DNA from: Gammaproteobacteria bacterium
GTDB taxonomy: Bacteria; Pseudomonadota; Gammaproteobacteria; Steroidobacterales; Steroidobacteraceae
Reading direction: 5' to 3'
DNA: 54,370 bases
Assembly (NCBI GenBank): GCA_013289615.1
Contig: JABCZO010000005.1
Location: 1-54,370, forward strand
In this document: in pieces, positions 29,388 through 36,921 of the stretch
How the letters are laid out: each line of letters starts with the position of its first letter
How positions within the stretch are numbered: the first letter of the stretch is position 1
Program-made: the position numbers and the translations under genes
The notes under the pieces: generated by a model
The model's database searches: none
What the model saw: the letters and a program-made list of their open reading frames with translations, nothing else
Told to the model about the DNA's origin: nothing

Positions 29388-32216
29388 TCAGCCGGCGGCG
29401 CGCCTGAGCAACGCCGTGGCGCCGCGCTGCTGCGCCAGCCGCGCGGTGATATCGGCGACATTCAGCGGCCGTGCCAGCACGAAGCCCTGCGCCAGGTCGC
29501 AGCCGCACTGGCGCAGATAATCGAGCTGCGGCAGAGTCTCGACGCCTTCGGCCACCACCTGCTTACCGAGCGCATGCGCCATGTCGATGATCGTCGCCAG
29601 CAGCTTGGTCGCCTGGCCGTTGTCCGGGACCTCGTTCATGAACGAGCGATCGATCTTGATCGCATCCACGGGGTGCTGGCGCAGGTAATTTAGCGACGAG
29701 TAGCCGGTGCCGAAATCATCCAGCGCCACTCGCACGCCGAGTGCCGCCAGATCGCGTAGCGCCAGGCGCGCCTCTTCATCCGCAAATACCGATTCGGTGA
29801 CTTCGAATTCGAGAATCTGCGGCGGCAGGCACATGCCTGCCAGCGTGTCGCTCACCAGCGACACGAAGTCGCCGGCGCGCAACTGCTGCACCGACACATT
29901 CAGCGCCAGGCGGGCCGGCGCGATGCCTTCCTGGCGCCACAACGCCATCTGGCGACAGGCGCTTTCGAGCACCCAGGTGCCGATCTCCACGATCAGTCCG
30001 GTATGCTCTGCCGCCGGCAAGAAATCCTTGGGAAGGCGCAGGCCCTCTAGCGGATGCTGCCATCGCACCAGCGCTTCCAGTGCGACCAGCTCGCCATTCC
30101 GGAGCTCGTACTGTGGCTGATAGTACAGCGCGAATTCGCGCCGGCACACCGCGCGAAACAGCCCGCTCTCGGCCGGCTGGGTCGCCGCGCGCGCCATCTT
30201 GCTGTCGAAGAACACCGCGCGTGAGCGGCCTCGATCCTTGGCCTGATACATCGCCAGGTCGGCGTTGCGAAGCAACTCCTCGATGGTGTTGCCGTCCTCG
30301 GGGAAGCGCGTTATGCCAATGCTCGCGCGCACCTGGTGATCGCGGCCGGCGATGGTCACCGGCCGCTGCAGCGATTCGATGATGCGCTGTGCGATCTCAT
30401 TGGCCGCCTCGGCCGACGGCACCTGTCGCAGGATGACGGTGAATTCATCGCCGCCGAGCCGTGCCACGGTGTCGCCCTCCTTGACGCACGAGCGCAGGCG
30501 CTGCGCCACGACGGTGAGCAGCTGATCACCCGCGATATGGCCGACGGTATCGTTGACGCGCTTGAAGTGATCGAGATCCACGTACAGCAGTGCGCCGCAC
30601 GGCGCAGCGTCGCCGCTGCCGGCAAGTGCCTGCGACAGGTGGTCGCGAAACAGCACCCGATTCGGCAGTGAGGTCAACGAGTCGAAGTGCGCCTGGCGAT
30701 ACAGCCGGGCATCGCAGTCCTGGTTCGACAGCGCAATCTGCAGGCGCAAAGTGCATTGCGCCCCGTAGCGCACCAGCTCTTCGGACGGCGCCGTCGTGCC
30801 TCGGTAGCCGATCGACAGCATCGCCGCAACCTCGGTGCCGGCGAGGATCGGCCAGACGTAGCAGAATTCGGCACCACGCTCGCTCAGCGGTTCGAGAAAA
30901 CTGAAGCGATCCAGGTGATGCGGCTGCACTGCAAGTCCCTGTGGCATATCCTGCAGTGCCAGCGTCACCTCCGGATCGAGACTGATGCGGCTGACCGGGC
31001 AGATCACGCCGTCCGCGCCGGCGACGAACGAGCGCGCATGGCCCGGCGCGTCGCGATCCAGCAGCGCCACTGCGGCAAACTGCGATGAAGTCAGTGCGCA
31101 TACGCGCAGCAGGATCGGCTCGATCGATTGCTCCAGGCCGGTGGCCTCGAGCAGCAGCCGGTCGATCTCGGCGAGCCGCTGCTGGGCGCCCCACTTGCTT
31201 TCCAGCACGCTCATCGCGAGGTTATAGGACTGCGCCACGGCGCGCGGGGTGTCGGCAGCGCCGTGCAGGTTGACGCGCTGAAATTGCCCTTGTCGAAGCG
31301 CGAGCAACGCCGCATCCATCCGGGTCAGCACCGACTGCCAGCGGCCGGACAGGTACCAGGTGGCGGACAAGACCGCTGCCGCGCCCAGCAGCAACAGCGG
31401 CAGCAGGTCTTTCAACAGCGCCGGCAACACCACACCGGCCTGCGCCAGTTTTCCATAGACCACGACGGTCCACGGCGATCCACTGTCGCGTGCCGCTTGC
31501 AAATCGACTCGGGCCATGGCGCCGCGCCAGGCCGCGCCCCCCTGTTGCCAGTCGCGCAGCAGCGCTCGGCCCTCGGCCGGCTGCTCGATCGGAGTGTGCG
31601 CAAATATGCGCAGTATCTCTGGCGGCAGCGCCGTGCCCTCGAACACGAGGTGTCCGGCCGGATCGACCACGACCATCGAATCCTGGTGTGGCAAATCCGC
31701 GGCGCCCTGCCACAACCAACCCGGATCGAATTCGAACATTGCCAGCTGCTGCGAACCGGCTGCGTTGGCCAGGTGTAGCAGGTAGATATCGGCAGTGCCG
31801 GCTTGCGTCGGCGCGACCCGAAGCAGGCTCTGGCCCGCCTTGAGCTTCAGCCGCTCGTCGTTACTGAGCTGCTCGCCATCGTCGTGCGCGGACTCTCTGA
31901 ATGGGGACAGCTTGACGCCGTGGAATGCATCGGCGCTCAGCATGCGCTCGCGCAGCAACACGCCGCCCGCTCCGATATCGTTCGCCGTCAGGTAGCGTGC
32001 CAGTGCATCGGCCAGCTCCGCGCGTCCGCGCAGCTCGCGCGAAAAGCTCTGCGCGCTATCGTTGATTCGATCGCTGACGACGCCGTTGCGGTCGCTGACC
32101 GCGCCGTGGATCCGATTCCAGCTCGCCGCCAGCAGACTGATCAGGGCCGTAGACGCAATGACCAGCGCCATGCGCCGCCACATCGATGACGGGTTACCCT
32201 TAGCTGCGGCATTCAT
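29388..32216 (-). CDS. Bifunctional diguanylate cyclase/phosphodiesterase (periplasmic sensor-GAF-GGDEF-EAL)
   Basis: About 942 residues from MNAAAKG. The frame is open to 32324, but that upstream start lies inside a strong hairpin. A membrane helix (about 13-32), a periplasmic Cache/CHASE-like domain (to about 260) and a second helix (PALLKDLLPLLLLGAAAVL) are followed by a GAF-like domain. The cyclase motif GGDEF is intact (588-592); the usual RxxD product-inhibition site reads KEGD. The EAL domain is intact: EAL 714-716, TESVF, DDFGTGYSSLN, KIDRSF and EGVET. Both synthesis and hydrolysis of cyclic-di-GMP are therefore possible. The gene lies directly upstream of a cyclic-di-GMP riboswitch. 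Confidence 0.94.
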   Translation of the reverse strand: MNAAAKGNPSSMWRRMALVIASTALISLLAASWNRIHGAVSDRNGVVSDRINDSAQSFSRELRGRAELADALARYLTANDIGAGGVLLRERMLSADAFHGVKLSPFRESAHDDGEQLSNDERLKLKAGQSLLRVAPTQAGTADIYLLHLANAAGSQQLAMFEFDPGWLWQGAADLPHQDSMVVVDPAGHLVFEGTALPPEILRIFAHTPIEQPAEGRALLRDWQQGGAAWRGAMARVDLQAARDSGSPWTVVVYGKLAQAGVVLPALLKDLLPLLLLGAAAVLSATWYLSGRWQSVLTRMDAALLALRQGQFQRVNLHGAADTPRAVAQSYNLAMSVLESKWGAQQRLAEIDRLLLEATGLEQSIEPILLRVCALTSSQFAAVALLDRDAPGHARSFVAGADGVICPVSRISLDPEVTLALQDMPQGLAVQPHHLDRFSFLEPLSERGAEFCYVWPILAGTEVAAMLSIGYRGTTAPSEELVRYGAQCTLRLQIALSNQDCDARLYRQAHFDSLTSLPNRVLFRDHLSQALAGSGDAAPCGALLYVDLDHFKRVNDTVGHIAGDQLLTVVAQRLRSCVKEGDTVARLGGDEFTVILRQVPSAEAANEIAQRIIESLQRPVTIAGRDHQVRASIGITRFPEDGNTIEELLRNADLAMYQAKDRGRSRAVFFDSKMARAATQPAESGLFRAVCRREFALYYQPQYELRNGELVALEALVRWQHPLEGLRLPKDFLPAAEHTGLIVEIGTWVLESACRQMALWRQEGIAPARLALNVSVQQLRAGDFVSLVSDTLAGMCLPPQILEFEVTESVFADEEARLALRDLAALGVRVALDDFGTGYSSLNYLRQHPVDAIKIDRSFMNEVPDNGQATKLLATIIDMAHALGKQVVAEGVETLPQLDYLRQCGCDLAQGFVLARPLNVADITARLAQQRGATALLRRAAG

Positions 32217-32305
32217 GAATGTAGATAGCTGGGTCGCGATCACAGGGTGCAGTTGAATCTGTAACCCCGGATTTAACGACACAGGACCATCGCCATTCAG
32301 TGTCT

Positions 32306-32336
32306 TAGCGCAAACTCCCCGCATCGTTTGGCGCTA
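32306..32336. terminator. Strong hairpin after the NAD(P)-binding protein gene
   Basis: TAGCGC-AAAC (32306-32315) and GTTTGGCGCTA (32326-32336) pair over 10 bp with one bulge and a 10-base loop. It starts 11 bases after the stop codon of the minus-strand gene ending at 32347. There is no U-tract, so termination is tentative. The structure argues against translation from the upstream ATG at 32324. Confidence 0.4.
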
Positions 32337-32346
32337 ATAGTGCGAA

Positions 32347-33057
32347 TCACGTCACAGACGCGTCGGTTCGCCTCCGGGCGCTGACGCCGGCCAGATTGCG
32401 GATATCGTCGTAGGTATAGCGGTATACGCCGCGCCGCCCGCTACTTGCGGCACCGCACATTGCGGCTGCCACGGTCGTGGCTGGAATCGCGCGAAAGCGC
32501 GACCAGCCGCCCAGCAGCAGCGGATTCACCAGCCGCATCGCCAGCTGTGCCCCCAGCTCGAGCGGCCGCAGCTCACGGCGCGCACCGAGCAGCAGCGAGG
32601 GCTGCAGGATATCGAGCGAGCGGAAGCGCCGGGCCTCCAGCGCCTTCTCCATCTCACCCTTCACCCGCAGATAAAAATTCTTCGACGCCGCATTCGCTCC
32701 CAGCGCCGATACCACCACCAGCCGCTGCGCGCCGCAGCCGAGCGCGAGCTGCGCGAATTCCTGCACCAGTTCGAGGTCGATGGCGCGAAACGCCGCCTGG
32801 CTGCCGGCGTCGCGGATCGTGGTGCCCAGGCAGCAGAATGCGTCCTGGCATTGCAGCGCCTTGAGCTGTGCCTGCAGCGAGGCCTCGAAGCGCACCACGC
32901 GGTTGGCCAGCCGGGGATGATCGAACGGCAGCGGGCGACGCGACAGTGCGTGTACTCGCGTGTATTGCGGCGACTGCAATAGCAGCGGCAACAGTGCACC
33001 ACCGACCATGCCGCTGCCGCCGGCAACGAGCGCGATCCTCCCTGCGCTTTCAGTCAT
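32347..33057 (-). CDS. NAD(P)H-binding short-chain protein (HTATIP2/NAD-epimerase-like)
   Basis: 236 residues with a Rossmann start ALVAGGSGMVGGALLPLLL (glycine motif GGSGMVG), then ALSRRPLPF and the signature CCLGTTIRDAGSQAAFRAIDLE, followed by VVVSALGANAASKNFYLRVKGEME. This pattern matches small NAD(P)H-binding proteins related to HTATIP2/YbjT. The YxxxK of classical dehydrogenases appears as YLRVK. The substrate is unknown. It lies 43 bp downstream of the intein-containing radical SAM gene on the same strand and could share its SOS-controlled transcript. Confidence 0.88.
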   Translation of the reverse strand: MTESAGRIALVAGGSGMVGGALLPLLLQSPQYTRVHALSRRPLPFDHPRLANRVVRFEASLQAQLKALQCQDAFCCLGTTIRDAGSQAAFRAIDLELVQEFAQLALGCGAQRLVVVSALGANAASKNFYLRVKGEMEKALEARRFRSLDILQPSLLLGARRELRPLELGAQLAMRLVNPLLLGGWSRFRAIPATTVAAAMCGAASSGRRGVYRYTYDDIRNLAGVSARRRTDASVT

Positions 33058-33100
33058 GCATCGAGCTTAAGGTCGCCCCGTTAGGAATTCCAGCCACGCT

Positions 33101-35206
33101 TCACAGTGGCAGCGAGATCTGACCGCCGCGCGCCGGCGCCCTGAAGTGCTCACTCGACAGGTCGCGCATGCGGCCCATCGACAGGCCATGACGCTTGCAG
33201 GCCAGTGCAAAGCGGTCGCGCAGCAGCTGTGCCCAGGGGCCGCTGCCGACCATCCGGCTGCCGAAGCGCGGGTCGTTCTCGCGGCCTTCGCGCGCAGCGC
33301 GAATCAGCGACATCACGTGCTCCGCCCGGTCTGGCAGATGCTGGTCCAGCCATTGCCGGAACAAGGCCTTGAGTTCGTGCGGCAGGCGCAGCAGCACATA
33401 GCCAGCCTTGATGGCGCCCTGGGCGGCGACCGCGGCCACGATATCCTCGACCTCGCAATCGTTGACCGCCGGGATGATCGGTGCCACCAGCACGCCGGTC
33501 GGCACGCCGGCCGCCACCAGTTCCTTCACGACGCGCAGCCGCGCCGCCGGCGACGCCGCGCGCGGCTCCAGTGTGCGCTTGAGCTCGGCGTCCAGGCTGG
33601 TGATGCTGACGAACACGTTTACCAGCTGCTCGCGCGCCAGCGAGCGCAGCAGATCGAGGTCGCGCAGGATCAGCGTTCCCTTGGTGATCAGGCTGAGCGG
33701 GTGGCGCGTGCGCTCGAGCACCTCGAGCAGCGAGCGCGTCACCTTGAGCTCGCGCTCGAGCGGCTGGTACGGATCGGTATTGGCGCCGATCGTGATCGGC
33801 TTGGGCACATAGCCACGGGCGCCCAGCTCCTCCTCCAGCAGCCGGGCGGCGTCCTGTTTATAGAATATCTTGGTCTCGAAATCGATCCCGGGCGACAGGT
33901 CCATGTAGGCGTGGCTCGGGCGTGCATAGCAGTTGTGGCTGACCACGCCGTTGGCGATGAAGTCCTCGGTTTCAGTCGTGATGTCATATAGCCTCATCGC
34001 GCCGCGCAGCGACTCGATGCTAACGACACGCAGACATGCATCGCTCTTTACCGCTTGGCCATCGATATTAAGTTTACGAGTGATCGCCGGCTCAACAGTG
34101 TGAAAGAAACGTAGCTGCTCGCCTAAGCCACCATCGAGGCGCACGACATCGATCGGTTTCTTGCGATTTCTTGATATGTGTTCGACTGTAAAGCGAAAAT
34201 CGAACGTGCACAGGCATCGATTGATCCACTCTATGATCTGGCGGTCGGTGTTGCTTATCCTCAAGACGCACTGACTTAAGCATCCTTCAGCATCGAAGAT
34301 TCCCGCGAGAAAGCCGGCGCTCCAAGTGCGCGTAGGCGCGGTGGGCCATGCGATGAGCGAGCGGATGTGATCCACAGTCAAGCGCGTACCTGTGCGAATG
34401 CCGTACATGGCTCGGCGTGTTGCGGCCGCTTTCTGGAACAGAAAATCGCGCGTGGCTATTTGATAATCCAGTAAATATTCCTGCGTGCGCTGCAGTGCCT
34501 CACGGTCACATAGTGCAAGGCGAAAATGGTGGGTGGTACCTAAACTGCCATCAGCACGCTGATACTGGCTGCCGCCCAAGTAGGCATCTCCGCAATTCAT
34601 TCCGCATAGGTATCCGCGCTTGTAGTCATCATCTTTCGCTACAGCGGTCGCGAATGCGCCGGTGCCCATCAGCTTGTTGTTGACAGTAAGGTGAGGTCGT
34701 TGCGCAGCACCACGATGTGCTGTGTCGGTAACGAACTTCCATCCACGTTCGGTTAGAAACCTGTGGTTACCGCCTGCAACGACTTGCGTGCCGTCTTCAA
34801 GCGAGATCCGATACGCGGGCTTTATGACACTCCAATGCGCCAGCACGCGCGATTTCACGTATCGGCGATACCAGCCCCGACGGACAGTGCCGTAGATCTC
34901 GTCACCTGCGCGTACATCCGCAATGGGTCGCGTCGCGCCATCTGCCATCAGGATCGGTGTCTCACCACCGACGCAATACGGGCACCCATGCTCGCATCCT
35001 CTGTACGGGTTAATCGACTGCTCGAACGGAATGTCCGGCGAGTCGTTGCGCGTGATGATCGAGCGCGCGGCCTCGGGGCGAACCTGAGTCGCGATCGAGT
35101 CCGGCACCTCGTCGCGATACCAGCCATCGTCCACCGACTCGATTGCCGGCTTCAGGAACCGCGGCTGCGGATTGTCGAGCGCCCCTCGCCCTTTATAGAC
35201 CGTCAT
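33101..35206 (-). CDS. PA0069/Rv2578c-family radical SAM protein interrupted by an intein
   Basis: 701 residues as encoded; removing the intein (78-425) leaves 353, the normal family size. The host N-terminus reads GRGALDNPQPRF and NPYRGCEHGCPY. The C-part resumes with CYARPSHAYMDLSPG, then ITIGANTDPYQPLER, LITKGTLILRD and VLVAPIIPAVND. The cluster motif C71-x3-C75-x2-Cys is completed only after splicing, because the third Cys (426) follows the intein. Pseudomonas PA0069 belongs to the LexA regulon, and a near-perfect SOS box lies six bases before this ATG. The reaction is unknown; the relation to spore-photoproduct-lyase-like radical SAM proteins suggests, but does not show, nucleic-acid repair. 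No clear ribosome-binding site is seen, so the message may be leaderless. Confidence 0.95.
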   Translation of the reverse strand: MTVYKGRGALDNPQPRFLKPAIESVDDGWYRDEVPDSIATQVRPEAARSIITRNDSPDIPFEQSINPYRGCEHGCPYCVGGETPILMADGATRPIADVRAGDEIYGTVRRGWYRRYVKSRVLAHWSVIKPAYRISLEDGTQVVAGGNHRFLTERGWKFVTDTAHRGAAQRPHLTVNNKLMGTGAFATAVAKDDDYKRGYLCGMNCGDAYLGGSQYQRADGSLGTTHHFRLALCDREALQRTQEYLLDYQIATRDFLFQKAAATRRAMYGIRTGTRLTVDHIRSLIAWPTAPTRTWSAGFLAGIFDAEGCLSQCVLRISNTDRQIIEWINRCLCTFDFRFTVEHISRNRKKPIDVVRLDGGLGEQLRFFHTVEPAITRKLNIDGQAVKSDACLRVVSIESLRGAMRLYDITTETEDFIANGVVSHNCYARPSHAYMDLSPGIDFETKIFYKQDAARLLEEELGARGYVPKPITIGANTDPYQPLERELKVTRSLLEVLERTRHPLSLITKGTLILRDLDLLRSLAREQLVNVFVSITSLDAELKRTLEPRAASPAARLRVVKELVAAGVPTGVLVAPIIPAVNDCEVEDIVAAVAAQGAIKAGYVLLRLPHELKALFRQWLDQHLPDRAEHVMSLIRAAREGRENDPRFGSRMVGSGPWAQLLRDRFALACKRHGLSMGRMRDLSSEHFRAPARGGQISLPL
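33932..34975 (-). mobile_element. LAGLIDADG intein inserted at the radical SAM cluster motif
   Basis: 348 residues (1044 bp). It begins with Cys1 (CVGGETPILMADG, block A) and ends with block F/G (LYDITTETEDFIANG, then VVSHN), followed by extein Cys+1. Block B is GGNHRFLTERGW with His71; the usual Thr three residues earlier is Gly68. Two dodecapeptide motifs, GYLCGMNCGDA (acidic D130) and FLAGIFDAEG (acidic E230), mark a homing endonuclease with both catalytic acids kept. Penultimate His347 and Asn348 are present, so splicing should be possible. Sampled 60-base blocks are about 42-55% G+C against about 67% in the flank, pointing to transfer. Inteins are known in mycobacterial Rv2578c-family proteins. 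Confidence 0.95.
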
Positions 35207-35212
35207 GGGGCA

Positions 35213-35232
35213 TACTGTATATCCATACAGTA
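35213..35232. promoter_or_regulatory. LexA (SOS) box upstream of the radical SAM gene
   Basis: TACTGTATATCCATACAGTA matches the Escherichia LexA consensus at 18 of 20 positions, including CTGT-N8-ACAG and the TA flanks. Its edge is six bases from the radical SAM start codon at 35206. The downstream ilvA gene on the other side ends at 35278 and points this way, so the box can serve only the radical SAM gene. A likely -10 (TATACA) lies inside it. Confidence 0.92.
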
Positions 35233-35277
35233 TCCAGGTAAATGCCCGGCGCTGGTCGCCGGCCGGCTGCCAGCGGC

Positions 35278-36816
35278 TCAGCCCGCGAGGAACATCCGGT
35301 AGGCCGCGTTCGCGCTCTCGTCGATATAGGAATAGTGCAGGTCCTGCAGGTGCTGCAGAAAATCCGCGCGTTCCGCCCTGGGTACCTGGATGCCGGCCAG
35401 CACGCGGCCGTAGTCAGAACCGTGGTTGCGGTAATGAAACAGGCTGATGTTCCACGGTCCGAGGCAGTGAAGGAATCGCAGCAGCGCCCCCGGACGCTCC
35501 GGAAACTCGAAGCGATACAGCAGCTCGTCCACCGCACCGCCCGCGCCCGGCGCATGCCCGCCGATCATGTAGCGAACGTGCAGCTTGGCCACCTCGTTGC
35601 CACTCATGTCGAGCACCTGGTAGCCGGCAGCGCGCAGCCGCTCGCTCACCGCGGTGGCCTCCGGGTGGCCGTGGCCGAGCGCGAAGCCCACGAATACGCG
35701 TGCCCGCTCGCTGCCGTTGAAGCGGTAATTGAACTCGGTGATGCTGCGCTGGCCGAGCGCCTCGCAGAAATGCAGAAAGCTGCCGGGGCGCTCCGGGATC
35801 TCCACCGCCAGCAGCGCCTCGCGTTCGGCGCCCAGATCAGCGCGCTCGGCCACGTGCCGCAGCCGATCGAAATTCATGTTGGCACCGCTGTTGATAGCGA
35901 CCAGGCGCTGCTCGCGGATGCCGCCGCCGGCGCTGGCGCTGCGCTCCAGGTAGCGTTTGATGCCGGCCACCGCCAGTGCGCCGGCCGGCTCGGGGACGGC
36001 GCGCGTATCCTCGAAGATATCCTGGATCGCCGCGCAGATCTCGTCGGTATCGACCAGGACGATTTCATCGACGTAGCGGCGCACCAGATCGAAGCTCTCC
36101 TCCCCGACCCTGCGTACCGCGACGCCGTCAGCAAACATGCCGACGCGCTCGAGCGTCACGCGCCTGCCGGCCTCCAGCGACTGGTACATCGCCGCGGCGT
36201 CTTCCGGCTGCACCCCAATGATCCTGATGCGCGGATAGAGCTGCTTGACGTAGGCGGCGATGCCGGCGATCAGGCCGCCGCCGCCCACCGGGACGAAAAT
36301 CGCGTCGAGTTCGCCCCCGGTCTGGCGCAGAATTTCCATGCCGATCGTGCCCTGGCCGGCGATCACGTCCGGATCATCGAACGGATGCACGAACACCATG
36401 TGACGCTCGCGCACCAGCGTCAGGGCGTGCTCGTAGGCGCTGTCGTAGATATCCCCGTGCAGCACCACTTCGGCGCCCAGATCCATCACCGCCTGCACCT
36501 TGATCGTCGGCGTGGTCTGCGGCATCACGATCAGCGCCGGGATGCCGCGCTCGCGCGCCGCCAGCGCCACACCCTGCGCATGATTGCCGGCCGAAGCGCA
36601 GATCACACCGCGCACGGCGATCGCGGCCGACAGATGCGCGATCTTGTTATAGGCGCCGCGCAGCTTGAACGAGAACACCGGCTGCAGATCTTCGCGCTTG
36701 AGCAGGATCTGGTTGCCCAGTCGACGCGACAGCCGCGGCGCGGCATCCAGCGGCGACTCTATCGCAACGTCGTAGACGCGCGCCTTGAGTATGCGCTGCA
36801 GGTAATCATCGGTCAT
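35278..36816 (-). CDS. ilvA: Threonine ammonia-lyase, biosynthetic
   Basis: 512 residues (Escherichia IlvA 514). It deaminates threonine to 2-oxobutanoate, the first step of isoleucine synthesis, using pyridoxal phosphate. The PLP lysine is K51 in FSFKLRGAYNKI; the phosphate loop is GGGGLIAGI. The C-terminal part has two ACT-like regulatory domains, opening with ERPGSFLHFCEAL and ERPGALLRFLHCL, consistent with isoleucine feedback. Start ATG 36816 fits the family N-terminus. It is about 5 kb from ilvB and 7 kb from ilvH but in a separate transcription unit. Two strong hairpins lie in the 105 bp upstream. Confidence 0.96.
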   Translation of the reverse strand: MTDDYLQRILKARVYDVAIESPLDAAPRLSRRLGNQILLKREDLQPVFSFKLRGAYNKIAHLSAAIAVRGVICASAGNHAQGVALAARERGIPALIVMPQTTPTIKVQAVMDLGAEVVLHGDIYDSAYEHALTLVRERHMVFVHPFDDPDVIAGQGTIGMEILRQTGGELDAIFVPVGGGGLIAGIAAYVKQLYPRIRIIGVQPEDAAAMYQSLEAGRRVTLERVGMFADGVAVRRVGEESFDLVRRYVDEIVLVDTDEICAAIQDIFEDTRAVPEPAGALAVAGIKRYLERSASAGGGIREQRLVAINSGANMNFDRLRHVAERADLGAEREALLAVEIPERPGSFLHFCEALGQRSITEFNYRFNGSERARVFVGFALGHGHPEATAVSERLRAAGYQVLDMSGNEVAKLHVRYMIGGHAPGAGGAVDELLYRFEFPERPGALLRFLHCLGPWNISLFHYRNHGSDYGRVLAGIQVPRAERADFLQHLQDLHYSYIDESANAAYRMFLAG

Positions 36817-36841
36817 CGAATGAGAGAAAACCTGGTCCCGG

Positions 36842-36905
36842 GGCGGCGAAGCTTAAGCTATTCGCCGCCGCCGGCACAGGACTGGTCGGTCCTGCGCACG
36901 CCGGC
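36842..36905. other. Two consecutive hairpins between the FHA gene and ilvA
   Basis: GGCGGCGAA (36842-36850) and TTCGCCGCC (36861-36869) form a perfect 9-bp stem over an AGCTTAAGCT-containing loop. Immediately beside it GCCGGC-ACAGGAC (36870-36882) pairs with GTCCTG...GCCGGC (36889-36905). On the minus strand they follow the FHA stop codon and precede ilvA. They could be a U-less terminator or part of an ilvA leader; no leader peptide with Ile codons is evident. Confidence 0.5.
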
Positions 36906-36921
36906 CTCAAGGAAATGTGCC

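Noticed and set aside
33101..35206. Insertion explained as an ordinary domain insertion or frameshift artefact
   Set aside because: The insert has intein blocks A, B, F and G, two LAGLIDADG motifs, and exact Cys1 and Asn|Cys+1 boundaries; the frame is continuous.
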